The notes beneath the pieces are model-generated. The model had not been told where the DNA came from and did not search any database. It worked only from the letters and a program-made list of their open reading frames with translations. Shown here piece after piece: positions 45,377 through 54,978 of a stretch of 64,000 nucleotides of DNA (the first letter of the stretch is position 1; the number at the start of each line of letters is the position of its first letter). The position numbers and the translations under genes were made by a program. The stretch comes from Solibacillus daqui. GTDB taxonomy: Bacteria > Bacillota > Bacilli > Bacillales_A > Planococcaceae. The stretch lies in assembly GCF_028747805.1 (NCBI RefSeq), contig NZ_CP114887.1:675501-739500 (forward strand). The letters run 5' to 3'.

Positions 45377-46546
45377 ATGAACGAAACAATTATTATCGAA
45401 ATTTTAAAAGGTATTGGTCGCTTTTTTATTAATCCACTATTTTATATAGCACTCATTTCAGCAGTTTTTTTAGGCTATCGTCGTGTGAAACGAGAACGTC
45501 GCTTTTTTCATATTAGAATTTTAGACGGTTGGTCGGAGCTTAAAAATATGTTATTGATGGGCTTTGTTTTATCGTTGATTATTTCATTATTTAGTGTCGT
45601 AATTGGGTTGACGATCTCACTAGAATTATTAGTGGCGGTATTCTTAATTAGCTTTATTGGCTTAATTGTATTTATGTATCATTTACTTTCGCCAATTATA
45701 CTGATGACGCTCGCATTTTTTGTGATTGTGTGGATGGATTGGCAAAATTGGTCTTATTCTATTTGGGGCTTTGATTTAGCGGCGCGTAATGTTGTCGATG
45801 GCTTAGTGATAACGGTACCAGTGCTTGCGGGGCTATTGTTAATGGCGGAAGGTATTTTAATTCGTCGTAACGGGGCAAAGTTTGCATCGCCGATTGTTGA
45901 AACGACAAAGCGCGGTCTAAATGGTATTGGGTATTATAGTAAGCAGCTTTGGTTATTGCCACTTGTGACGATTATTCCGGGTGACGGCATTCAAAGTTTT
46001 GCTCCATATTGGCCACAGTTTACGATTGGTGCAGAGCAATTTTCAATTATTGTGTTTCCATTTGTGATTGGATTCCAGCAAATGGTCCGTCAAAAACTAC
46101 CAATTTATGTGTATCCGAAAATGGGAGAAAGCATTATTTTGACGGGTGAATTGGTATTGATTGTAGGCTTACTTGCTTACTTCATGCCGGTGCTTGGTGC
46201 GGCTGCATTAGTATTGGGTGCCATTTCACGTACGGTAATAGGTATTTACTATAGTCATTTAGAGGATCGTAATAGCTATGCGGTCATTCGTAGCGATAAA
46301 GGGGTCATGATTGCAGGCGTATTACCGAATTCGCCAGCGCAAAAAATGGGCCTAGTTGCTGGTGAAATTATTAAACGAGTGAATGGGCAGCATGTGTTGA
46401 CTGAAGATGAGTTGTATAAAGCATTACAAATTAATGCAGCACATTGTCGGTTAGAAGTGCTCGATCATTCAGGCGAGCTACGTTTAACGCAGCACGTCGT
46501 TCACCGTGAAGATAATCATACGATAGGATTGCTAATTGTAAAATAA
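45377..46546 (+). CDS. minJ: DivIVA-associated topological factor MinJ
   Basis: A 389-residue polytopic membrane protein. About seven or eight hydrophobic helices occupy residues ~10-300 (for example SLIISLFSVVIGLTISLELL and GLLAYFMPVLGAAALVLGAI); a C-terminal PDZ domain contains VMIAGVLPNSPAQKMGLVAG and EIIKRVNGQHVLTEDELYKAL. MinJ bridges DivIVA and MinD at the poles in B. subtilis and also affects swarming motility. Its place after ctpB is the conserved one. AGGTGAG precedes the ATG. Confidence 0.87.
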   Translation: MNETIIIEILKGIGRFFINPLFYIALISAVFLGYRRVKRERRFFHIRILDGWSELKNMLLMGFVLSLIISLFSVVIGLTISLELLVAVFLISFIGLIVFMYHLLSPIILMTLAFFVIVWMDWQNWSYSIWGFDLAARNVVDGLVITVPVLAGLLLMAEGILIRRNGAKFASPIVETTKRGLNGIGYYSKQLWLLPLVTIIPGDGIQSFAPYWPQFTIGAEQFSIIVFPFVIGFQQMVRQKLPIYVYPKMGESIILTGELVLIVGLLAYFMPVLGAAALVLGAISRTVIGIYYSHLEDRNSYAVIRSDKGVMIAGVLPNSPAQKMGLVAGEIIKRVNGQHVLTEDELYKALQINAAHCRLEVLDHSGELRLTQHVVHREDNHTIGLLIVK

Positions 46547-46552
46547 ACAACT

Positions 46553-46588
46553 AGGATTTGTCCGAGAAGTATTTCTGGGACAAATCCT
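46553..46588 (+). repeat. Hairpin after minJ, first of two related ones
   Basis: AGGATTTGTCC at 46553-46563 pairs with GGACAAATCCT at 46578-46588. There is no T tract, so it is a poor terminator by itself. Confidence 0.7.
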
Positions 46589-46723
46589 TGAGCCGAGGCT
46601 GGAGGCTAGCACGAAGCTAGTCATGAATGCGTTGTCACAGGACGTGACGCTTTTAGCATTCGCTCTTTCCTTCTGACCACCGCAGAAGCACCGCTCTCAA
46701 GCGGTTAATTAACACATGAACGA
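46589..46723 (+). other. GC-richer spacer between two hairpins
   Basis: About 135 bases with several short inverted repeats (GGCTAGCACGAAGCTAG, GCGTTGTCACAGGACGTGACGC, ACCGCTCTCAAGCGGT) and no ORF. It reads like a structured intergenic repeat or transcript tail rather than coding DNA. Confidence 0.4.
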
Positions 46724-46766
46724 GGGGCTGCCCGAAAAGTATATACTTTTCGGGCAGCCCCTTTTT
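46724..46766 (+). terminator. Perfect 38-bp palindrome acting as terminator
   Basis: The 38 bases 46724-46761 are a perfect palindrome (arms GGGGCTGCCCGAAAAGTAT and ATACTTTTCGGGCAGCCCC), followed by TTTTT. It should form a very stable hairpin and terminate transcription from the left. Confidence 0.88.
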
Positions 46767-46907
46767 GACAAGAAATGTGTTTTTCTAATTTATTATGTTT
46801 ATCACTGTTGAGTATTGTGAAGTATGTTACTATAAATGTATCACTAGTTGTTTGAATTATTTGAAAGCGTATTAAAAGTTTGCCGTTCATAGCAGGAGTT
46901 GGGTTTT

Positions 46908-47522
46908 GTGTTTGATTGGATTAGTATTGATAATGTCGAATTATTGATTGAAAAATATAAATTGCTTGGGCCTTGGTTTAGTGTGTTATTAACGTCTATT
47001 GAAGCATTTTTACCGTTTCTTCCGCTGTTTGTCATAGTTGTTGCCAATGCTGGTGCATATGGATTGTTTTGGGGCTTTCTGTTATCGTGGCTTGCAACTG
47101 TGGTGGGTTCATATTTATTTTTTTTAATGATTCGTTATTTTGGTAATCATCGACTTTTACAAAAACTTAAAGCGCAAAAGCAAGTAAAACAGCTGATTCA
47201 CTGGGTCGATGTACGCGGCTTTACACCGCTATTTGTGCTGTTATGTTTACCGTTTACCCCTATTGTTGTTGTCAATACGGTAGCGGGATTATCACATTTA
47301 AAAAAGAAATACTATTTTTTAACGTTACTCATTTCAAAGCCAGTCATGATTTTTTTTATTAGTTATTTAGGTAGTGACTTACGTGCCATTTTGAGTTCAC
47401 CTATGAAAATTGTTGTATCCTGTTTGATTATTGCCGTGATTTGGGCACTCGGTAAATGGATTGAACGGTATTTAACTAAACGGGTTGAACGTGATTTACG
47501 CAATATTAAGTCCCGTAAATAA
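46908..47522 (+). CDS. TVP38/TMEM64 (DedA-like) membrane protein
   Basis: A 204-residue membrane protein with five or six hydrophobic helices. The conserved core is AFLPFLPLFVIVVANAGAYG with the re-entrant-type LPFTPIVVVNTVAGLSHLKK. Such proteins are linked to lipid scrambling or envelope homeostasis; the substrate is unknown. GTG 46908 is set by AGGAG 9 bases upstream; TTG 46899 is in frame but touches that site. The C-terminal tail is highly basic. Confidence 0.82.
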   Translation: MFDWISIDNVELLIEKYKLLGPWFSVLLTSIEAFLPFLPLFVIVVANAGAYGLFWGFLLSWLATVVGSYLFFLMIRYFGNHRLLQKLKAQKQVKQLIHWVDVRGFTPLFVLLCLPFTPIVVVNTVAGLSHLKKKYYFLTLLISKPVMIFFISYLGSDLRAILSSPMKIVVSCLIIAVIWALGKWIERYLTKRVERDLRNIKSRK

Positions 47523-47530
47523 CAAGTGTA

Positions 47531-47564
47531 AGCGCTGCTAATGTAAAAAATAGCAGCGTTTTTT
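47531..47564 (+). terminator. Rho-independent terminator before addB
   Basis: AGCGCTGCTA at 47531-47540 pairs with TAGCAGCG at 47551-47558, followed by a T run. Confidence 0.85.
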
Positions 47565-47640
47565 CAATGGGCGCAGTATTAGATGCGCGAACGTGTATTC
47601 TTATAATATAATGAGTGTATAAAAAAGTGAGGTGTAGGCG

Positions 47641-50600
47641 ATGACATTGCGTGTAATATCTGGTCGAGCAGGTACTGGGAAATCTACTTTAATTCATAAG
47701 GAAATTGTCGAGGACCTAAAGACAAATGTACTTGGCTACCCGATTTTTATTTTAGTACCAGACCAAATGACGTTTTCGACAGAGTATGAGCTGACGAATA
47801 ATTATGATATTGAAGGTATGATGCGTGCGCAAGTAATGACATTTAAACGACTTGCGTGGTTTGTGTTACAAAATGAGGGTGGTATTGCTCGCGAACGTAT
47901 AGATAATACCGGCTACCGCATGCTATTACGTCGTATTTTAGAAGAGCATCAAGAAGAGTTTTTACTATTTAAACAGGTTGCAGGAAAACGAGGCTTTACA
48001 AAAGAAGTCGAACAAATTTTAAAGGAATTTAGTCAGTACAACATCGATGTGGCCTCAATTCAACCGCTAATTGAAGCATTACGTTTAAATGGAGCGAGTG
48101 AAGTACTGCTCCATAAAATGCATGATATCGAAATTATTTTACAGCAATTACAACTGCGCATTGGTGCAGAATATGTCGATGGTGACGGTGATTTTCCTTT
48201 ATTGCTAGAGCGTATGCCGAAAATGGAAAGTCTACGCGAAACGCATGTTTATCTAGATGGCTTCGTGTCATTTAATGGTCAGGAGTTTGCAATTTTAAAA
48301 GAATTACTCATTTATGCGAAGCGTGTAACGTTAGTGCTACCAATGGATGATCCACAGGTAGATAAATTAGATGGTTCAACGTTTTATCGTGCGGCAATGA
48401 CCTATGATAAATTAAAGCACGAATTGGCCAAATTGCAATTTGAGCGCAGCATTGTTATAGAAGAAGAGCCACGCGTGCATTTAGAAATAAATTATCGCAG
48501 CAATAACCGTGATTTACAGCAAATTGAACGAAACTTTAATGAACCATTTATGACATCTGTCGAATCATTAGGGAATGTGCAAATTATCGAGGGAGTAAAT
48601 CCACGCGCAGAGGTACAAGGTATTGCCCAGGAAATAAAAAAGCTCATTGTTGAGCAGGGGCTTCGTTATAAGGATATTGGGATTATGTATCGACAAGCGG
48701 ATGTCTATGATCCAATAATTGGTACAACATTCACGCAATATGAGATTCCTTATTTCTCAAACGAAAAGCGCGCGATGTTGTACCATCCTCTCATTGAATT
48801 TAGTCGTTCCGTTTTAGAGATTATTACGTCGAATTGGAAATATGAGCCGGTATTTCGAAGTGTGAAAACTGACCTCTATTTTCCGTACAATGCAAATTTA
48901 GCAGCAATGCGCGACCGTGCTGATATTTTAGAGAATTTTGTCATAGCCAAAGGGATTGTGCATGATCGCTGGTTCGATGAAAAGGTTTGGCATTACCGCC
49001 GTTTTAAATCATTGGAAAAAGTAAATGCAGTGCAAACAAAAGATGAGCAGGAACACGAAACACTATTAAAATCGGTGCGTGATTTAATTGTTGAGCCGGT
49101 TAAAAACTTGCAGCGAAAGTTAAAAGGCAACGTAACTGGTCGTAACATTGTCGTTGCTTTGTACGAGTTTATGGAAACGCTCGATGTGTATAAAAAGCTT
49201 GTTAAAATGCAGGAGCAAGAGGAAAAAGCACATACACTGCAAAAATCATTAGAGCATGAGCAAGCATGGAACGGCTGGGTGCATATTTTAGAGCAATTTG
49301 ATTTGATGTTTGGCGACAAGGAAATGACCTTAGATGATGCGGCACAAATTTTAGATGAAGGTTTTGAATCCCTACAGTTTTCTAGTGTGCCACCGACATT
49401 AGATGAAGTAACGGTTTCGACATTAGAATTTGCCCGCTTTGATAATAAAAAGGCGATTTTCATTATTGGCGTCAATGATGGGGTCTATCCAATGCGTATG
49501 GATGCCGGTGGACTTTTATCGGATGCAGAGCGTGAAGTGTTTGAAAAGGCGGATGTCGAGCTAGCCCCTGGTATTAAAAGCCGACTGTTACAGGAAAGCT
49601 TTCTATTTTACCGTGCAATCGCTTCACCAACAGATTATTTGTTTGTTACATATGCGAGCGCTGATGAGGAAAGTAAGGGGAAGCTTCCATCAATTTATAT
49701 AAATCGTCTGCATAAAATGTTTGAAGTGAATTCGGATGAAAAAACGGAACCAATCCGCACATTACGACAGCGTCAAGTGGTGGCCGACCCGCTTGATGAG
49801 CAAAATGCAGAGAATATGCTTGATTATTTGCAGCATCCGTCACCGGCAATTGGATTTTTAATGACACAGATAAAGCAGGCACAATTTGAGCGTCGGGAAA
49901 TACCTGAACAGTGGCAAGCATTAAAAGCGTTTTATGAGAGGGAAGGCAATTGGCAACATGTGCTCAGTATTGTAACAAAGCCACTTTATGAAACAAATGA
50001 AGCGCAAAGCCTGACTGAAGAAACCGCAACCAAACTATATGGCGATAACTTTTTAGCGAGTGTTTCACGTATTGAAAAATTTTATAGCTGTCCATATTCG
50101 CATTTTGCCTCATATGGCTTGAAGTTACAGGAACGCACGGAATTTAAGCTAGAATCATTTGCGATGGGCGATCTATTCCATGAAGCGATTCGTACGATTT
50201 TGTCGGAAAAAGAGCAAACGATTGTACTTGATACGTATGTTGCTTGTTATAAAAAAGCCGATGATACGATTTCGAAGCTAATAGATTATTTTTCATACAA
50301 CATTTTAAAAAGTAGCCATCGCTTTGAGTATATTAAAACTAAGCTGGTAAAAATAGTTGCTCGTACGATTTATGCTTTAGTAAATCAAAGTGAACTATCC
50401 AAATTCAAGGCGATTGCGCATGAAAAGCCGTTTGGTAAGCGTGATGATAAAAATACGGAACAAGATGACCGTAATCCACTTGATGCATTGGAAATTGAGC
50501 TAGACCATAACCGAAAAATGTACGTACGCGGCCAAATTGACCGAATAGATGCTTATAAAGATGCGCAAAATCTGTATTTACGTGTCATTGACTATAAATC

Positions 50601-51273
50601 AAGTGGGCGTAAATTAGATTTCACCGAAGTATATAACGGCATTTCACTACAGTTGTTAACGTATTTAGATGTAGCGATGCAAAACTTCCCAATCATTGCG
50701 CAGGAAGGGAAGTTCATTAAGAATTTATCGGAGCTTGAAAACATTATTGTACAAGCGGCTGGTATGTTCTATTTACATGTGCATAACCCACTAATTCCTA
50801 CTGAGGATTATGAGCAACTTGATCAAGTAGAGAATTTGCGCCAAGAAAAGTTCAAACTAAGTGGTTATATGCTAAAGGATACAGAAGTTGCAAATTTAAT
50901 GGATACATCGCTTGAGCCGAGTAAAGCTTCTATCATTGTCCCAGCAAAGTTTAAAAGTGGTAATGATTTAGAATTTGATAGTCGTTCATCGAAAGTCATT
51001 GAACCAGATGAAATGAAAAACCTTCAGCAATTTGTGCACCATAAATTCCGTCAAGCTGGCAATGAGATTTACAAAGGCAATACCGAAATTAAACCGTATA
51101 GCTTAGGTAGTCAAAAAGCATGTACGTTTTGTAATTTTAAATCGGTTTGTCAATTTGACGAAACAGAAACAGGAAATAGCTTCAATGAACTGAAGAAGCA
51201 AAAAGAGGAAGTCGTATTTGACAATATTAAAAAGGCGGTGTGTGAACATGGCGATTCCAACGAAGCCGATTGA
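47641..51273 (+). CDS. addB: Helicase-nuclease subunit AddB
   Basis: Subunit of the AddAB (RexAB) enzyme that resects double-strand breaks and recognises Chi. At 1210 aa it is close to B. subtilis AddB (1166). The N-terminal Walker A is SGRAGTGKSTLIHKE (7-21). The C-terminal RecB-type nuclease contains DLFHEAI and VIDYKSSGRKLDF, and iron-sulfur cysteines lie in FYSCPYS and CTFCNFKSVCQF, the pattern of the AddB Fe-S nuclease domain. GAGGTG lies 8 bases before the ATG. The 3' end overlaps addA by 26 bases. Confidence 0.96.
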   Translation: MTLRVISGRAGTGKSTLIHKEIVEDLKTNVLGYPIFILVPDQMTFSTEYELTNNYDIEGMMRAQVMTFKRLAWFVLQNEGGIARERIDNTGYRMLLRRILEEHQEEFLLFKQVAGKRGFTKEVEQILKEFSQYNIDVASIQPLIEALRLNGASEVLLHKMHDIEIILQQLQLRIGAEYVDGDGDFPLLLERMPKMESLRETHVYLDGFVSFNGQEFAILKELLIYAKRVTLVLPMDDPQVDKLDGSTFYRAAMTYDKLKHELAKLQFERSIVIEEEPRVHLEINYRSNNRDLQQIERNFNEPFMTSVESLGNVQIIEGVNPRAEVQGIAQEIKKLIVEQGLRYKDIGIMYRQADVYDPIIGTTFTQYEIPYFSNEKRAMLYHPLIEFSRSVLEIITSNWKYEPVFRSVKTDLYFPYNANLAAMRDRADILENFVIAKGIVHDRWFDEKVWHYRRFKSLEKVNAVQTKDEQEHETLLKSVRDLIVEPVKNLQRKLKGNVTGRNIVVALYEFMETLDVYKKLVKMQEQEEKAHTLQKSLEHEQAWNGWVHILEQFDLMFGDKEMTLDDAAQILDEGFESLQFSSVPPTLDEVTVSTLEFARFDNKKAIFIIGVNDGVYPMRMDAGGLLSDAEREVFEKADVELAPGIKSRLLQESFLFYRAIASPTDYLFVTYASADEESKGKLPSIYINRLHKMFEVNSDEKTEPIRTLRQRQVVADPLDEQNAENMLDYLQHPSPAIGFLMTQIKQAQFERREIPEQWQALKAFYEREGNWQHVLSIVTKPLYETNEAQSLTEETATKLYGDNFLASVSRIEKFYSCPYSHFASYGLKLQERTEFKLESFAMGDLFHEAIRTILSEKEQTIVLDTYVACYKKADDTISKLIDYFSYNILKSSHRFEYIKTKLVKIVARTIYALVNQSELSKFKAIAHEKPFGKRDDKNTEQDDRNPLDALEIELDHNRKMYVRGQIDRIDAYKDAQNLYLRVIDYKSSGRKLDFTEVYNGISLQLLTYLDVAMQNFPIIAQEGKFIKNLSELENIIVQAAGMFYLHVHNPLIPTEDYEQLDQVENLRQEKFKLSGYMLKDTEVANLMDTSLEPSKASIIVPAKFKSGNDLEFDSRSSKVIEPDEMKNLQQFVHHKFRQAGNEIYKGNTEIKPYSLGSQKACTFCNFKSVCQFDETETGNSFNELKKQKEEVVFDNIKKAVCEHGDSNEAD

Positions 51274-54200
51274 TGTGCAATGGACCGATGTGCAATGGAA
51301 GGCTATTTACGCAGCAGGGCATGATGTATTAGTATCCGCCGCGGCAGGCTCGGGAAAAACGGCGGTGTTAATCGAACGTTTAATTCAAAAGATTTTAGCA
51401 CCAGAAAAAGAGCGTATTGATGTTGATGAATTACTCGTTGTAACCTTTACAAATGCGTCAGCCGCAGAAATGCGCAATCGAATGGCGGAAGCGTTAGAAA
51501 AAGCATTGTCAAAGGACCCGAGTAATGCCTTTTTACGCCGCCAATTAAGCTTATTAAATAAAGCGCAAATTTCAACACTGCACTCATTTTGCTTATCCAT
51601 TTGTCGGGAGTATGCGTACACGATCGATTTAGATCCAGGTTTCCGATTGGCGAGTACGGAGGAAACATCACTTTTACAGGATGATGTGTTAATGGACGTG
51701 CTAGAAAAGGCGTATCGCGGCGATATGGATGCGTTGTTTTCGAAGGATGAGCTCTACGCATTAGTCGATAGCTTTGCGTCAGATCGTAGCGACCAAGCTA
51801 TTGAGTTTTTACTACAGGAAATGTATAAAGTATCGCGCGTACAGCCAAAGCCATATGAGTGGTTACGAGAATTGCCAACGAAATATGACATTGATCCAGA
51901 CGCACCGATTGATACATTAGCTGTTGCACAGGAAATTCGCCCATTTATCATTGCAAGCTTACAGGAAGCAGCAAGTCGATTAGAAAAGGGCTTGCAAATT
52001 GTATCGGTGGAGCCAGCACTTGAAAAAAATGTGCCGTTATTTGGGGCAGAATATACGGCGGTAAAGGCTGTTTATGAAGCGCTAATACAAGGAACATGGG
52101 AACAGGCATATGAATTAATGCCGGTAATTGAATTTGGTCGTATAAAAGCGGCAACCAAAAAGGATACGGAAGAAGACCGAGCAAAGTATGCAGTAGCAAA
52201 GGAGCATCGTGATCAAGCGAAGGCAATGATTACGGGTTTAAAAGAGACATTTTTCGCGCGCCATCCGAAGCTGTATGTACAGGAAATGGCAGCAACAAAG
52301 CCCATTTTGGAAACATTAGTGAAGCTCACAATTGAATATAGCGAGGCGTTTAAAAAGGCTAAGCAAGAGCGTGGGTTACTTGATTTTTCTGATTTGGAGC
52401 ATTACGCACTTGAAATTTTAACAGCACCAAATAGTGATACAACACCACCAACCCCTTCTGAAGTAGCGATTGGCTTTAAACAACGCTTTAAAGAAGTGCT
52501 TGTTGATGAGTATCAAGATGTGAATTTTTTACAAGAAACGATTTTACAGTTTGTGAAAAGTGGCGATGAAGCAAGTGGCAATATGTTCATGGTCGGTGAT
52601 GTGAAGCAGTCCATATACGCGTTTCGACTGGCAGAACCACGCCTATTTCTTGATAAATATAAGCGTTTTGATGTCGATCCTACGCACAATGGTATGAAAA
52701 TTGATTTAAATGCCAACTTTCGGAGCCGTTCTGAAGTGCTTGAAGGGACGAATTATGTATTTGAGCAAATTATGGATGAGGAAGTCGGCGAAATCGAATA
52801 TGACGAGCAAGCAAAGCTCAAATTTGGTGCGAGCTATGATGCGCAACAAGTGCCGATTGAGCTTGTATTATTAGAGGGAGATTCGAAAACACAAATCGTA
52901 CCAGGGGCAGAAGATGATACGGAGGAGGAAAGCATTAGCGCAGCGCAACAGGAAGCACGCTATATTATTGAACGTATCCGTGGATTGGTTGAAAATGGTG
53001 GACAAGTTTACAATCCAAAAACGAAATCGATGCGTCCTGTAAATTACCGAGACATAGTTGTATTAATGCGCTCGCGTTCTTGGTATACAACATTTGCTGA
53101 GGAATTTAAAATGGCGGGCTTACCCTTATATGCTGAAACGGACGGGGGCTATTTCGAATCGCTCGAAGTGATGATTATGATCAACACACTAAAAGTGATC
53201 GACAACCCCTATCAAGATATCCCACTCGCATCTGTGCTACGAGCGCCATTTATTGGGCTAACGGAAAATGAACTCGCAGCGATTCGCTTAGTCAATGAAA
53301 AAGTGCCATTTTATGACGCGTTAAAGCTATACCGTGAAAAGGGAAGTAACGCGATTTCAAACGCTACGGAACAAAAGTTAGATAAATTCTTTAGCTTACA
53401 TGAAAAGTGGCGAAATTTCTCACGTCACGGAGCGTTAGCTGATTTAGTGTGGCAAGTGTATTTAGATACGAATTACATTGAAATGGTTGGCGCAATGGCG
53501 AATGGCAAGCAGCGTCAGGCTAATTTACGTGCACTGCATGACCGCGCATTAAGCTATGAAAAGTCATCGTTCCGCGGCTTATTCCGTTTCTTACGCTTCA
53601 TCGACCGTATGCACGCGCGCGGAGATGATTTAGGCATTGCAAAATCAATTAGTGAAGCCGATGATGTCGTAACTCTGTTAACGATACACAAATCAAAGGG
53701 GTTAGAATATCCAATTGTATTTGTGGCAGGTATGAGTAAAAATTTTAATACGAAAGATTTAGGAAGCCGTTATATTTTTGATCAGGAGTTTGGGTTAGCG
53801 ATTAAATCAGTAAACCCAGATTTGAATATTATTTCAACATCACTTCCACATTTATATGTAAAAGAAAAGAAGCTTGCAAAATTAAAGGCCGAAGAAATGC
53901 GTATTTTATATGTAGCGATGACGCGTGCTAAAGAGCGATTAATATTGGTTGGCTCAATTAAAGATTGGGAAAAGCAAAAGGAAGAATGGCAGTTTTATCA
54001 GGACTTACAAGAAAAGGTACTGCCGAAATATGTACGTTCAAAAGCGAATAACTATTTAAGTTGGGTTGGTCCAGCGGTTGCACGTCATGACGATTTCCTA
54101 TTTGCCAATTACCGCTCAGATAATGCGACAAAAACAGAAAAATGGACGATTTCAGTAGTGCCAAATAGTGATTATTTAGCAGCAAATGAGTTGACAGAAG

Positions 54201-54967
54201 TAAGTGAGGACCATACAAAACAAGTGGTGAACGAGGAATTAGTAACATTGCTAACGAATCGTTTTTCAGCCGTCTATCCATATGAACAGGCGGTAACAAA
54301 AAAATCGAAAACGTCTGTGTCTGAGCTAAAGCGTTTAGAAAGCTTGCAGCAAATGGATGAAGAACAGCTGTACAATACCGATGCAAAGCGTTACGTAAAG
54401 GCGAATGTTCCGAGCTTTATGCTGAAAGGAAAAAAGAACGAACGTGAACTTTCAGCAACAGAGATCGGAACTGTGGTACACGCAGTCATGCAGCATGCCC
54501 CTCAACAAGGCTTTACAACGCTTGAACAAGTAGAACAATTTATTCAATCTTTAGTCGAGCGTCAATTATTACAGCAAATAGAAGCCGAGGCAGTACAGGC
54601 TGATAAAGTGCTCGCATTTTTCCAAACAGAAATTGGACATCGCTTTACAAAAGCCTCGCAAATATTACGTGAAATGCCGTTCACACTCAGCCTAAAAGAT
54701 AAGGACGGGGATGCCCAAATTATCCAAGGGGTAATTGACTGCTTATTTGAGGACGCTAACGGTCAGTGGGTGCTTCTAGATTATAAAACGGATTTTATTG
54801 CACCATCGATTTTAGACGATTTTGAGAAAGTTAAACAAAAAATGACCAAATCCTACCAAATTCAATTAAACTATTATAAACATGCTGTTCAATCGATTAA
54901 ACGAATTGAAATTAGCGAGAAATATTTATATTTGTATAGCATTGGTCAACAGCTGAAAATGGATTAG
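51248..54967 (+). CDS. addA: Helicase-nuclease subunit AddA
   Basis: UvrD-family helicase with a RecB-like nuclease domain, 1239 aa. Helicase motifs in order: WKAIYAAGHDVLVSAAAGSG followed by KTAVLIERL (motif I), TFTNASAAEMRNRM, DEYQDVNFLQE (motif II), GDVKQSIYAFRLAEP (motif III), TIHKSKGLEYPIVFVAG (motif V) and LYVAMTRAKERLIL (motif VI). The nuclease has GTVVHAVMQH and LLDYKTDF. ATG 51248 follows GGCGGTG about 6 bases upstream and begins inside addB; the frame from 51218 adds 10 residues but no ribosome site. Confidence 0.96.
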   Translation: MAIPTKPIDVQWTDVQWKAIYAAGHDVLVSAAAGSGKTAVLIERLIQKILAPEKERIDVDELLVVTFTNASAAEMRNRMAEALEKALSKDPSNAFLRRQLSLLNKAQISTLHSFCLSICREYAYTIDLDPGFRLASTEETSLLQDDVLMDVLEKAYRGDMDALFSKDELYALVDSFASDRSDQAIEFLLQEMYKVSRVQPKPYEWLRELPTKYDIDPDAPIDTLAVAQEIRPFIIASLQEAASRLEKGLQIVSVEPALEKNVPLFGAEYTAVKAVYEALIQGTWEQAYELMPVIEFGRIKAATKKDTEEDRAKYAVAKEHRDQAKAMITGLKETFFARHPKLYVQEMAATKPILETLVKLTIEYSEAFKKAKQERGLLDFSDLEHYALEILTAPNSDTTPPTPSEVAIGFKQRFKEVLVDEYQDVNFLQETILQFVKSGDEASGNMFMVGDVKQSIYAFRLAEPRLFLDKYKRFDVDPTHNGMKIDLNANFRSRSEVLEGTNYVFEQIMDEEVGEIEYDEQAKLKFGASYDAQQVPIELVLLEGDSKTQIVPGAEDDTEEESISAAQQEARYIIERIRGLVENGGQVYNPKTKSMRPVNYRDIVVLMRSRSWYTTFAEEFKMAGLPLYAETDGGYFESLEVMIMINTLKVIDNPYQDIPLASVLRAPFIGLTENELAAIRLVNEKVPFYDALKLYREKGSNAISNATEQKLDKFFSLHEKWRNFSRHGALADLVWQVYLDTNYIEMVGAMANGKQRQANLRALHDRALSYEKSSFRGLFRFLRFIDRMHARGDDLGIAKSISEADDVVTLLTIHKSKGLEYPIVFVAGMSKNFNTKDLGSRYIFDQEFGLAIKSVNPDLNIISTSLPHLYVKEKKLAKLKAEEMRILYVAMTRAKERLILVGSIKDWEKQKEEWQFYQDLQEKVLPKYVRSKANNYLSWVGPAVARHDDFLFANYRSDNATKTEKWTISVVPNSDYLAANELTEVSEDHTKQVVNEELVTLLTNRFSAVYPYEQAVTKKSKTSVSELKRLESLQQMDEEQLYNTDAKRYVKANVPSFMLKGKKNERELSATEIGTVVHAVMQHAPQQGFTTLEQVEQFIQSLVERQLLQQIEAEAVQADKVLAFFQTEIGHRFTKASQILREMPFTLSLKDKDGDAQIIQGVIDCLFEDANGQWVLLDYKTDFIAPSILDDFEKVKQKMTKSYQIQLNYYKHAVQSIKRIEISEKYLYLYSIGQQLKMD

Positions 54968-54978
54968 GAGGACGAGTT

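Noticed and set aside
47588..47600. LexA-like CGAACGTGTATTC before addB
   Set aside because: One core base of GAAC-N4-GTTC is wrong, and addAB is not an SOS gene in B. subtilis; most likely chance.
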